Positions 9,087 to 16,569 of a stretch of 64,000 nucleotides of DNA are shown piece after piece. Position 1 is the stretch's first letter. The number at the start of each line of letters is the position of its first letter. Source of the DNA: Nostoc sp. NMS4 (GTDB lineage: Bacteria > Cyanobacteriota > Cyanobacteriia > Cyanobacteriales > Nostocaceae); contig NZ_JABXKI010000165.1 in NCBI RefSeq assembly GCF_017115095.1, forward strand, positions 1-64,000. Direction: 5' to 3'. The position numbers and the translations under genes are program-made. The notes beneath the pieces were generated by a model. It searched no databases, was not told the origin of the DNA, and saw only the letters and a program-made list of their open reading frames with translations.

Positions 9087-9474
9087 ATGGAGAAAGAACC
9101 GATTAAAAGTCATAAAGACTTGAAAGTTTATCAAATGGCTTTCGATGCCGCCATGAAAATCTTTGAACTCTCCAAAAAGTTTCCTGTTGAGGAGCGTTAT
9201 TCATTAACCGATCAGATTCGCCGCTCGTCCCGTTCTGTGTGTGCAAATATGGCAGAGGCTTGGCGAAAACGTCGTTATGAGGCAGCAAATGTCAGCGAAA
9301 CTGAATGATTGCGAGTCCGAAGCTGCTGAAACTCAGACTTGGATTGAGTTCGCTGTTAAATGTAACTATCTCTCTGTCGAATCAGGTAGAGAACTATATG
9401 GAACTTACAACCAAATTTTAGGTGGTCTAGTAAATATGATTGCCAACCCAACACCTTGGTTAATGAAACGTTAG
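9087..9474 (+). pseudogene. Four-helix-bundle (S23/IVP-type) protein gene with a 1-base frameshift
   Basis: The gene starts MEKEPIKSHKDLKVYQMAF, typical of the 23S rRNA intervening-sequence (IVP/S23) four-helix-bundle family, followed by SLTDQIRRSSRSVCANMAEAW. The frame ends early at 9308. The rest, KLNDCESEAAETQTWIEF to WLMKR, continues in the next frame. The family reads ...VSKLNDCESEA; here AGCGAAACTG replaces AGCAAACTG, so one extra G near 9297 explains the shift. Unless it is a sequencing error, the gene is inactive. The role of the family is unknown; it is bracketed by inverted tandem arrays. Confidence 0.8.
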
Positions 9475-9485
9475 GATTCTTTCTC

Positions 9486-9508
9486 CTCTGCCCCTCTGCT
9501 CCCCTGCT
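9486..9508 (-). repeat. Inverted array behind the four-helix-bundle gene, cut by the Tn7-like element
   Basis: CCTCTGCCCCTCTGC followed by CCCCTGCT is the inverse of the array at 9046-9084. The Tn7-like transposon is inserted right here. The array continues on its far side from 14687 (CTGCTCCCCTGCCTC). Joining both sides restores one repeat-rich segment. Confidence 0.75.
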
Positions 9509-9519
9509 TGTGACTTACA

Positions 9520-9664
9520 CCATAAGCTGTCCGTTTTTGAAACCATAAGTTGTCCGCAGTAGAAGTCCAAAAGCGGATTATTACGTTTAGTAGCCGAACA
9601 GTAAAAGTAGTGTTTTGAAATGATAAAGTGACCGAAAGTTCATTATTCAAGCATAAACAGTCCG
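9520..9664 (+). promoter_or_regulatory. Left-end TnsB binding sites (four direct repeats)
   Basis: Four similar 12-14 bp motifs in the same orientation: CCATAAGCTGTCCG at 9520, CCATAAGTTGTCCG at 9543, ATAAAGTGACCG at 9623 and ATAAACAGTCCG at 9653. The outer two match the terminal repeat; the inner two are divergent. Such an array in the left end is usual for Tn7-like elements. The inner sites overlap the probable tnsAB promoter, so TnsAB may repress itself (inference). Confidence 0.7.
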
Positions 9665-9682
9665 AAAGTTACAGATTTCTGT

Positions 9683-12406
9683 ATGCTCAGTGACCAAGAA
9701 TTTGAACAATGGTGTCATCGGCTCGGTTTACCAGAGACGACAAAAGAATTTGTACAGCAAATCCGTTGTTCGGAGCCTGTAAGGAAAGTAGGTGGCGGGG
9801 CGAAAAATGTTTGTGGTAGCTACCCAAGCCACAAAATGGGAAAAACGATTCAGTTTGAGTCCCACAAAGTAGAATTGCCTGCGATCGTAGAGTACGAAAA
9901 CGACGAAGATGTTCTGGAGTACTATGATCAACCAGTTCGTCTAAGCATATCATTTGAGTCGAAAAGCGGGCGTAGGGTGGTGACGAGTCATATTCCTGAT
10001 TTCTTAGTGATTCGGCATAACTGTGCAGGGTTTGAAGAATGGAAAACTAGCGAACGTCTCAAAACACTCACTCACAAACAACCCACAAGGTATCAACAAA
10101 ACGAAAATGGTAAATGGCAGGCTCCACCGGTAGAAACTAAAGTTCAATCATTGGGGCTTTACTATCACCTTCGTACAGATCAGGAAATAAACTGGATTGC
10201 TTACCGAAACCATCAGTTTCTCAGAGTTTACTTGAGCCAAGAGAATATAGTTAATCCAGAAGCAAGGACAAAAATTATTGAATCTGTTACAGCTAATCCG
10301 GGGATGACCCTGAAACAATTACTCTCATCAACAAGTACCAGTTGGGTAGATGATATTTATGCCTTGATTGCAACAAAGCAGTTATATGTAGATTTGAAAG
10401 GCATAGAGTTGAGTGAACCAGAAAAAGTTCATCTGTTTAGTAGCCAGCAGGTAGCAGAAGCTTATAACTTAATCATGTCTAAAAAGGCTGCTGCCACCCT
10501 TGATAAGGGGCAACAGATTGATGTGGCGGTTGGTGCAACAGTGTTCTGGGATGGAAAAAGTTTATCTGTAATTCAGATTGGAGAGAAAAAAATTGTTTTG
10601 CAAGGTGAAAATCATCTAATTGGGTTAAGCCATACAGACTTTGAAACACTAATTTCACAAAAAGAAATTACTGGCATTGAAGCTCAAGGAGTAAAATCAA
10701 CTCAAATTTGGGAACAGCTAAAATGCGCTAGCCCAGAAGACTTAGCCGTAGCTAACTACCGCCAGAAAATCATTGAACCATATCTGCATAAAGATCCGCC
10801 AACCAATAGTCCTGTGTCTGAGCGAACAATTCGCAGATGGAAAGCAAAATATCATTCCGCAGAGGAAACCTATGGTTGGGGTTACATTGGTTTGTTGCCA
10901 AATCGTAAAGACAAAGGAAACCGTGTTGAGCGATTTTCAGATCAAACTTGGGAGTTCATCGATAAAATTATTGAGCAGCATTACGAGAATTTTAAACAGA
11001 GAAATAAACTGACAACTTACGGTATTCTGGCAAGAGAGTGGGAAAAAGCGGGAAAAACAGACCCTTGCCCCAGCCGTACTACGTTTTACAAGCGCATCAA
11101 CAGTAGAGCAGATCATAGACAAACTCGTAAGAGGCAAGGCAATCGGGCAGCTTACCAAAAAAGCTCGTTTTATCATGAATTAACGTTCTCGACACCTTGC
11201 CACGGAAGTCGTCCCTTTGAAATTTGTCACATTGACCATACCGAGTTAGATATTGAGTTAGTTTGCCAAAGGACAGGATGTTGTTTGGGTAGACCTTGGG
11301 CAACCGTTTTGATTGATGCTTTCTCCCGGCGTATTTTAGCTATCTATTTAACTTTTGACCCGCCGTCCTATCGCTCCTGCATGATGGTGTTACGAATTTG
11401 CGTGCAGAGACTAGGACGGTTACCAGAAACTTTGGTAGTAGATAACGGTGTAGAATTTGGCAGTATTTACTTTGAAACTCTTTTAGCAGCATTTGGTTGT
11501 ATAAAGAAACAACGCCCTGTTGCTAGTCCTAGATTTGGTTCAATAATTGAACGTTTTTTTGGCACCAGTCATACTGAATTCTTCTACAACCTGAAAGGAA
11601 ACACCCAAATTACAAAGCAAATTCGCTTAGTGAATAAGACGAATAATCCAAAAGCACAAGCTGTATGGACGTTACCGGAAATATATGAGTATTTTTGTGA
11701 ATATATTTATGTCATTTATGACCAGAGAGAACATCCTGCACTAGGACAATCACCATGTGTTGCATTTGAAAAGGGGCTAACTCAAAGTGGAATGCGCTTT
11801 GGTCAAAGAATTGTTAATGATGAAAATTTTCAGATTTTTACTTTGCCATCAACTCCAAAAGGAAGTGCCAAAGTTGTACCAAAGCTTGGGGTAAAAGTTA
11901 ATCATATTTACTACTGGTCAATAGATGATTCTTTTCTCCATCCTGAAGTTGAAGGAACCCAAGTACCTATTAGATATGATCCCTGGGATGTGGGTACGGC
12001 TTATGCCTATGTCAAAAATGCTTGGGTGCGTTGTATTTCACAACATTATTCATCGTTACAAGGACATTCCCAACGAGAAATTCGGCTTGCTAGCATTGAA
12101 ATACGTCAGCAGAAAAAGCAGTACAACCAGAAAGTCACAATTAAGGCTAAGGACTTAGCACAGTATCTAGAATCAGCCGAAGCTCAAGAGACTTTACAAA
12201 TACAACGATTACGAGATTTTGCAGCAACTGGAGTTCGTCAAATTGTGTCTTCTAAAATAGTGAAACAAGCACAATCTGTTGTTAAAGAAGATTTAGCCGA
12301 CATTAAAAATAATATTACAGAAGAACTAAGACTGCCAAATAAATTAGAGGCTCAAGAAATTAATCCCAGGCGAATCCAACCGTACTCTCAACAGGAGCTG
12401 TGGTAA
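9683..12406 (+). CDS. tnsAB: TnsA-TnsB fusion transposase
   Basis: A 907-residue fusion of the 5'-cleaving endonuclease and the DDE transposase of Tn7-like elements. The N-terminal TnsA-like part has the PD-(D/E)xK pattern: VEYENDEDVLEYYDQP, then HIPDFLV (Asp about 106) and EEWK (Lys about 121). The TnsB part has an RRWKAKY helix-turn-helix region and an rve/DDE core with Asp518 (HIDHTELD), Asp587 (VVDNGVEF) and Glu623 (SIIERFFGT), a DD35E spacing. Having both activities predicts cut-and-paste rather than replicative movement. TnsAB fusions are known from cyanobacterial type I-B and I-D CRISPR-associated and other Tn7-like elements. The gene overlaps tnsC by a TAATG. Confidence 0.95.
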   Translation: MLSDQEFEQWCHRLGLPETTKEFVQQIRCSEPVRKVGGGAKNVCGSYPSHKMGKTIQFESHKVELPAIVEYENDEDVLEYYDQPVRLSISFESKSGRRVVTSHIPDFLVIRHNCAGFEEWKTSERLKTLTHKQPTRYQQNENGKWQAPPVETKVQSLGLYYHLRTDQEINWIAYRNHQFLRVYLSQENIVNPEARTKIIESVTANPGMTLKQLLSSTSTSWVDDIYALIATKQLYVDLKGIELSEPEKVHLFSSQQVAEAYNLIMSKKAAATLDKGQQIDVAVGATVFWDGKSLSVIQIGEKKIVLQGENHLIGLSHTDFETLISQKEITGIEAQGVKSTQIWEQLKCASPEDLAVANYRQKIIEPYLHKDPPTNSPVSERTIRRWKAKYHSAEETYGWGYIGLLPNRKDKGNRVERFSDQTWEFIDKIIEQHYENFKQRNKLTTYGILAREWEKAGKTDPCPSRTTFYKRINSRADHRQTRKRQGNRAAYQKSSFYHELTFSTPCHGSRPFEICHIDHTELDIELVCQRTGCCLGRPWATVLIDAFSRRILAIYLTFDPPSYRSCMMVLRICVQRLGRLPETLVVDNGVEFGSIYFETLLAAFGCIKKQRPVASPRFGSIIERFFGTSHTEFFYNLKGNTQITKQIRLVNKTNNPKAQAVWTLPEIYEYFCEYIYVIYDQREHPALGQSPCVAFEKGLTQSGMRFGQRIVNDENFQIFTLPSTPKGSAKVVPKLGVKVNHIYYWSIDDSFLHPEVEGTQVPIRYDPWDVGTAYAYVKNAWVRCISQHYSSLQGHSQREIRLASIEIRQQKKQYNQKVTIKAKDLAQYLESAEAQETLQIQRLRDFAATGVRQIVSSKIVKQAQSVVKEDLADIKNNITEELRLPNKLEAQEINPRRIQPYSQQELW

Positions 12407-13536
12407 TGAATTTCCAACGTCCATTTCCACAAGAATTGCTAACAAAATCCTCAACAGAGCGGTTGGACTATTTTCATAACATTACAGTTGGGCATTTACG
12501 TTTAAGGCAAGCTTTAGATGCTTTATTAATCAATCTTCAACAACAAACAGATATTTGTGTTCTGTTTGTTGTTGGACCGGCAGGTGTGGGCAAAACGACT
12601 TTAAGGCTGCGAGCCGAAAAACTGTTATTGGAAGAGGCATTAACATCCATGAGTCACAATACCTGCCAAATTCCAGTTGCAGGAATAGAAGCAATTCCAG
12701 CAGAAGGTGGAAAGTTTAATTACAAGGATTACTACTTAAGGGTTTTAGAATCTTTGGAACAGCTTTCAGTAACTTTAAGCACTACGAACAGTAAACCTAA
12801 TTTCCAAAATCATGCAATTGCTTCTACCACATACTTTGCTTCCAAAAGTTCTGATATTGTACGTCGTGCTTTAGAACAAGCTATGCGGCATCATCAACTG
12901 ACAGCATTAATGGTAGACGAAGCTCAACACCTAGTAATGCTAGCTGGTGGGAAGCAAATGTTACACCAGATGAACTGGATAAAATCTATTGCCAATATTA
13001 CTGGTACTGTACATATTTTATTTGGTACTTATGATTTGCTGAACTGTTGCCGTCTTAGTGGTCAAGTCAGCCGACGCAGTGAGGACATTCATTTACCTCG
13101 TTATTGTTCAGATAGCAAAGAAGATGTAACTGAATTTATTCGGATACTTCAAACATTCCAAACGCATTTACCATTAATTGAAGAACCATCTCTGGTAGAA
13201 AAGTACGAGTATATTTTGGATTATTCGTTGGGTTGTATTGGTATCCTCAAAACTTGGTTAACAAGAGCTTTACGAACTGCGTTGGCAGACAATGCCCTGA
13301 CCTTAAGTTGGAAGCATATTCAACATAACGAGTACTCTTCTTCACGACGTGAACAAATTCAACAAGAGGCAAAAGCTGGAGAACAGCGTTGGCGTAACGA
13401 GGTAGGAAATCAAATACAAACTCAAATCGAAACTTTAGCACCTGAAGATTTAAGCCAGCCACCTGTGAAAAGGGGCCGTGTCGGAAAGCGTCTTGCTAAA
13501 AGAGATACTGTAGGCATTAATCTAGATGTTAGTTAA
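12406..13536 (+). CDS. tnsC: TnsC/TniB-like AAA+ ATPase
   Basis: The regulator ATPase that links target selection to the transposase. Walker A VVGPAGVGKTT is at about residues 55-65 and Walker B TALMVDEAQHL at about 170, as in TnsC/TniB. The C-terminal tail is basic (KRGRVGKRLAKR), plausible for DNA or TnsB contact. The start is ATG 12406, inside the TAATG overlap with tnsAB and 8 bases after AGGAG, rather than the track's GTG at 12400. It overlaps tniQ by 11 bases, so the three proteins are translationally coupled. Length (376 aa) is normal. Confidence 0.93.
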   Translation: MNFQRPFPQELLTKSSTERLDYFHNITVGHLRLRQALDALLINLQQQTDICVLFVVGPAGVGKTTLRLRAEKLLLEEALTSMSHNTCQIPVAGIEAIPAEGGKFNYKDYYLRVLESLEQLSVTLSTTNSKPNFQNHAIASTTYFASKSSDIVRRALEQAMRHHQLTALMVDEAQHLVMLAGGKQMLHQMNWIKSIANITGTVHILFGTYDLLNCCRLSGQVSRRSEDIHLPRYCSDSKEDVTEFIRILQTFQTHLPLIEEPSLVEKYEYILDYSLGCIGILKTWLTRALRTALADNALTLSWKHIQHNEYSSSRREQIQQEAKAGEQRWRNEVGNQIQTQIETLAPEDLSQPPVKRGRVGKRLAKRDTVGINLDVS

Positions 13537-14353
13537 TCATTATACTAATTACGAGTTGTGGAACTTAGAAAAACCAGTTATTCCACAACGTAGTCGGTTG
13601 TTCCCTTTAGAACCTATTGGCATTGGTACAATCTACGTAGAAAGCTTGAGCGGGTATGTAGCTCGTCTTGCTGAACATCATTCTACTACTACCGAACAAT
13701 TAATTTTGTCTCAGATTCTTCCCTTGATGGGGCAAAAAATGTCTCAGACAAGTCCCATAGACATCATTAATAATTTTTTTGGAATTCACCACTCTTTAGC
13801 AGCTGCAAATGAAATCAGAGGTATTTTTGCTAAAACTCTAATTCAGGTTCTTGAAGAGTTAACTTTACGTCGAGATTTAGCTAATTTGTCACCTCTAAAG
13901 TGGGCAAGTTTGACCTTTGAGTTTAGTTTTCTGCGCTTGTACCAAGCTTGGTGTCCATTGTGTTACACCAGTTGGCGTACCCAGAATCGAATCATCTACA
14001 ATCCACTGCTGTGGTTAGTCAACACAATCAAATTTTGCCCCCACCACGAACATCAAACTCTGATTGAGCAGTGTCCTCACTGTGACAAGCAATTTCCACC
14101 ATTGACTAGGTGTTCTCGCCCAGGATATTGCTCAAGCTGTCATTTATGGTTAGGTGGTTTTAGAATCAACCAAAACCTTGATGAACAGGTAGTGGCAGAA
14201 AACTCAGAAAATTCATGGCGGCATCTGTTGATAGGAGATGTTTCCTCTCATCGCAGAGACAGACTGACTTGGCAGTTTATGTGGTTCGATGATGTCGAGG
14301 ATCTGGTTGCTAAAGAACCGTCACAATTTTTGCCGCCTACAAACTTTGGATAA
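13526..14353 (+). CDS. tniQ: TniQ target-selection protein
   Basis: A 275-residue TniQ-family protein. The N-terminal region ESLSGYVARLAEHHSTT is the TniQ start block. The rest carries zinc-binding clusters: WCPLCYTSW, then FCPHHEHQTLIEQCPHCDKQF and CSRPGYCSSCHLW. It lacks the long C-terminal DNA-reading part of TnsD proteins, so it should act as an adaptor between TnsC and some other target cue. No guide RNA or Cas protein is encoded in the element, leaving the cue unknown. The stop codon TAA is part of the TAATT duplicated by the nested element, which therefore did not damage the gene. Confidence 0.92.
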   Translation: MLVNHYTNYELWNLEKPVIPQRSRLFPLEPIGIGTIYVESLSGYVARLAEHHSTTTEQLILSQILPLMGQKMSQTSPIDIINNFFGIHHSLAAANEIRGIFAKTLIQVLEELTLRRDLANLSPLKWASLTFEFSFLRLYQAWCPLCYTSWRTQNRIIYNPLLWLVNTIKFCPHHEHQTLIEQCPHCDKQFPPLTRCSRPGYCSSCHLWLGGFRINQNLDEQVVAENSENSWRHLLIGDVSSHRRDRLTWQFMWFDDVEDLVAKEPSQFLPPTNFG

Positions 14354-14355
14354 TT

Positions 14356-14634
14356 TGTGACTTAAAGGTACGTATTGCCGCACTAAAGGCTGAAAGCATT
14401 ATTATTTCGATTAATTCTAAATTATTGGTCGAATCTCATTAAAGAATAAGTTTGCCGCGAGTTTCACGCTAAATGTAGGCAATGTGAGCATTTTTGTGCT
14501 TTGCGATGGCGTAACCGCCTTTTTCGGTGGCGATCGCACTCTTGCAAAACGGGCATTTGACCACAAAAGCAGTCAGGCTCTAGGTTCGGCAAGCTTATCC
14601 TTTAATTTTCGGCAATATGTACCTTTAAGTCACA
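14356..14634. mobile_element. Nested 279-bp non-autonomous Tn7-like element (MITE), TSD TAATT
   Basis: Inverted ends begin TGTGACTTAAAGGTAC and match over 25 bp with one difference. The bases outside are TAATT on both sides (14351-14355 and 14635-14639), a 5-bp target duplication. Inside are three left-facing motifs (TTAAAGGTACGTATTGCCG at 14362, a weaker ACTAAAGGCTGAAAGC at 14382, TTAAAGAATAAGTTTGCCG at 14439) and two right-facing ones (14587 and 14610), the multi-site end layout of a Tn7-like element. It shares the outermost TGTGACTTA with its host transposon, but the binding motifs differ, so a different TnsB should mobilise it. Confidence 0.9.
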
Positions 14635-14644
14635 TAATTTTCAA

Positions 14645-14675
14645 CCATAAGCTGTCCGTAACGGACAACTTATGG
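14645..14675. repeat. 31-bp near-perfect palindrome at the transposon right end
   Basis: CCATAAGCTGTCCGT and its reverse complement (one mismatch) are separated by one base. The outer half is the terminal TnsB-like site. The inner half is the same site in the opposite direction, unlike the same-direction repeats usual in Tn7 right ends. In RNA it would fold into a strong hairpin behind tniQ and could serve as a terminator. Confidence 0.8.
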
Positions 14676-14790
14676 TGTAAGTCACACTGCTCCCCTGCCT
14701 CTTTGCTGGGGAAAGTAGTTTTTATCGTATTTTTAGTCGGATAAAAGATAAGGGTATCTTATTTTGTATCCGCGATCAGGTATTATGGTT

Positions 14791-14823
14791 GAAGTCGGAA
14801 GTCGGAAGTCGGAAGTCGGAAGT
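14791..14823 (+). repeat. Tandem heptamer array GAAGTCG (STRR)
   Basis: Nearly five head-to-tail copies of GAAGTCG lie ahead of the second four-helix-bundle gene. Heptanucleotide tandem repeats of this sort (STRR) are typical of heterocystous cyanobacteria. The inverse arrays (CTTCCGA units) are at 15309-15340 and 15492-15524. Confidence 0.9.
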
Positions 14824-14859
14824 AAGAATAAAGAAAGATAAAGTACATCGGGTATAAGT

Positions 14860-15261
14860 ATGGATAAAGACATTAGTATTACTGACAGGACTAAAGCGTT
14901 TGCGATCAGAATCATTAAGGCTTGTAGCTTTCTTGATGAAAAAGCGGGCGTTTGCCGCACATTATCAAAGCAACTGTTACGTTCTGGTACGAGCATTGGT
15001 GCTAACGTGCATGAATCTCGTTCGGCTCAGTCTGATAAAGATTTTTTGCATAAAATGGAAATTGCTTTGAAAGAAGCACGCGAAACTGAATACTGGTTAG
15101 AGATTTTAATTGAATCAGAAGTCGTTGAGAAATCTAAATTTGAGTCATTACTTAAAGAAGCAGATGAGATAGTGAAGATACTTGTAGCCTCTACGCGCAA
15201 AATTAAGAATAGATTAAATGAGAATAAATTTTCAAAGTTGGATGCCACAGAGCGCAACTAA
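14860..15261 (+). CDS. Four-helix-bundle (S23/IVP-type) protein, intact
   Basis: A 133-residue all-helical protein. Motifs of the S23/IVP family are visible: FAIRIIKACSFL, then LSKQLLRSGTSIGANVHES and EARETEYWLEIL, ending in a basic helix TRKIKNRLN. Family members were first found as intervening-sequence products in 23S rRNA genes, but here no rRNA is nearby; function is unknown. The gene sits between opposed heptamer arrays, and a second copy of its C-terminus lies just downstream (15347-15478). It has only a weak ribosome site. Confidence 0.9.
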   Translation: MDKDISITDRTKAFAIRIIKACSFLDEKAGVCRTLSKQLLRSGTSIGANVHESRSAQSDKDFLHKMEIALKEARETEYWLEILIESEVVEKSKFESLLKEADEIVKILVASTRKIKNRLNENKFSKLDATERN

Positions 15262-15308
15262 ACCTTAGTTATTTAACTCAAAAGCCAGTTCCTCATCACT
15301 ATTTTCTA

Positions 15309-15340
15309 CTTCCGACTTCCGACTTCCGACCTCCGACTTC
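15309..15340 (-). repeat. Inverted heptamer array behind the four-helix-bundle gene
   Basis: About four and a half units of CTTCCGA (one unit altered to CCTCCGA) lie in inverse orientation to the array at 14791. The array abuts, with no spacer, the tail of another four-helix-bundle gene. Confidence 0.9.
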
Positions 15341-15346
15341 AATTGA

Positions 15347-15478
15347 GTTGCTTCTACTCGCAAAATTAAAGAGAGATTAAATGGCAATAAACTTCGCAGT
15401 AAAAAGATAGTGGTTGCAAGAGATAAGGACTCAGAATTTACAAGTACTATGAACTCGAAAGCGATACCCCCTAGCTAG
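15347..15478 (+). pseudogene. C-terminal remnant of another four-helix-bundle gene
   Basis: The frame reads VASTRKIKERLNGNKL, nearly the same as VASTRKIKNRLNENKF of the intact gene upstream, then runs on for about 25 residues to a TAG. Everything before VAST has been replaced by the heptamer array. This shows recombination or insertion at the array between two gene copies. Confidence 0.75.
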
Positions 15479-15491
15479 GTTACACATTCTT

Positions 15492-15524
15492 ACTTCCGAC
15501 TTCCGACTTCCGACTTCCGACTTC
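15492..15524 (-). repeat. Third heptamer array CTTCCGA
   Basis: Nearly five CTTCCGA units follow the remnant gene tail. They run into GAAGACTTTT direct repeats, directly before the tyrosine recombinase gene. Confidence 0.88.
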
Positions 15525-15555
15525 TGAAGACTTTTGAAGACTTTTGAAGAAAAGA

Positions 15556-16566
15556 ATGAACTATAACGCAGATTCGTTGCCTCCGATTAAACTCATTCCT
15601 CTGAACGCTGAAACAGCATTGCTGACTGGGCGCACGGCTAGTACAAGACCACCAACCGATATTCGGTGGGTAAAAGTACTGGAATTTTTACGCAGCAACA
15701 ATCTCGCACCCAACAGCCGCAAGCTTTACGAACGCGAACTGAAGCGGTTTTTGGCGTGGAGTGAGCTGCACTATCATGAGCTACGCCCACGTCACCTTGC
15801 ACTATATAAAGAGTACCTGCGGGATGAACTGCGGACTGACGCAGGTAATCCCCTTTCAAAAAGCAGCATCAATGCCTCAATTGCGGCACTCAAAAGCTTT
15901 TTCAAATGGATGTGTTACACGTATCCTGAAATTATTACTGCTAATCCGACACTGGGGATCAAGCTGGAAAAAGTGCCCCTGCCACCAGCCCAGAGTTTAA
16001 CCCCAGAAGAGATGGAACAGGTTTGGTCAGCGTTGGAATTGCTGGGAGAAACAAAGCAACGGGATACAGCACTGCTTCACATTCTCAGTCATGGACTCCG
16101 GGCTGGGGAAGTTGTGCAGCTAAATGTTGGGTCATTTGATGGCAAGCTGCTGTTTTTACCGGACACCAAAACCAATGAACCACGCTTAGTGCCACTGCGA
16201 AAAGAAAGCCGAGAAGTCGTGGCAGATTATTTACAATTGCGCTCACAGCAAGGAGAGGTGTTGTCCAGCCTTAGCCCATTGATGATTTCACACCATGCTT
16301 CATACAAGGGTGAACGCTTGAGTTATCACGGCATTTACTTCGCTGTGGAAAAAATCGGTGAAATAGCTCACATTGAGGATTTACATCCTCACTCCTTTCG
16401 TCACACCTACGCTACTGATTTATTGCTATTGGGAGTTGACCCCAGCCATGCGCGTAAGCTAACGGGACATCAAAGTGAGAAAGCGTTTCGGCGCTATACT
16501 TTACGGAGTGAACAAGAGGCGGCGATCGCTGCTTACTATCGTGCGATTGGCGAAGAAGCGGAGTAA
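15556..16566 (+). CDS. Tyrosine recombinase (XerC/D-like integrase)
   Basis: A site-specific recombinase of 336 residues from ATG 15556 (the track's TTG at 15544 is less likely). The N-terminal SAM-like DNA-binding part (NSRKLYERELKRFLAWSE) is followed by the catalytic domain: Arg in LSHGLRAGEV, HxxR in HPHSFRHTYA, and the nucleophile Tyr in FRRYTLR. It is followed within 4 bases by an unknown gene and then another, forming a three-gene module. The module lies between heptamer arrays and may be a plasmid resolution or integration unit. No core sites could be assigned. Confidence 0.92.
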   Translation: MNYNADSLPPIKLIPLNAETALLTGRTASTRPPTDIRWVKVLEFLRSNNLAPNSRKLYERELKRFLAWSELHYHELRPRHLALYKEYLRDELRTDAGNPLSKSSINASIAALKSFFKWMCYTYPEIITANPTLGIKLEKVPLPPAQSLTPEEMEQVWSALELLGETKQRDTALLHILSHGLRAGEVVQLNVGSFDGKLLFLPDTKTNEPRLVPLRKESREVVADYLQLRSQQGEVLSSLSPLMISHHASYKGERLSYHGIYFAVEKIGEIAHIEDLHPHSFRHTYATDLLLLGVDPSHARKLTGHQSEKAFRRYTLRSEQEAAIAAYYRAIGEEAE

Positions 16567-16569
16567 GGT

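Larger units (their letters stand above)
9509..14686 (+). mobile_element. Complete Tn7-like transposon (tnsAB-tnsC-tniQ), TSD CTGCT
   Basis: The ends are inverted repeats beginning TGTGACTTACACCATAAG on both sides, and the 5 bases outside each end are identical (CTGCT, 9504-9508 and 14687-14691). A 5-bp duplication and TGT...ACA ends are Tn7-family hallmarks. The left end carries four TnsB-site-like repeats (near 9520, 9543, 9622 and 9652). The right end is only about 47 bp beyond tniQ once the nested element is removed. The three genes are overlapping and in the order expected for transposase, ATPase and TniQ. There is no CRISPR array, no cas gene, no TnsD-size protein and no cargo. Confidence 0.93.

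Noticed and set aside
9683-14353. CRISPR-associated transposon (CAST)
   Set aside because: TnsAB fusion and TniQ invite this call, but no repeat-spacer array, cas gene or homing spacer was found in or beside the element.
14791-15524. CRISPR array
   Set aside because: The repeats are contiguous heptamers without spacers, i.e. STRR arrays.
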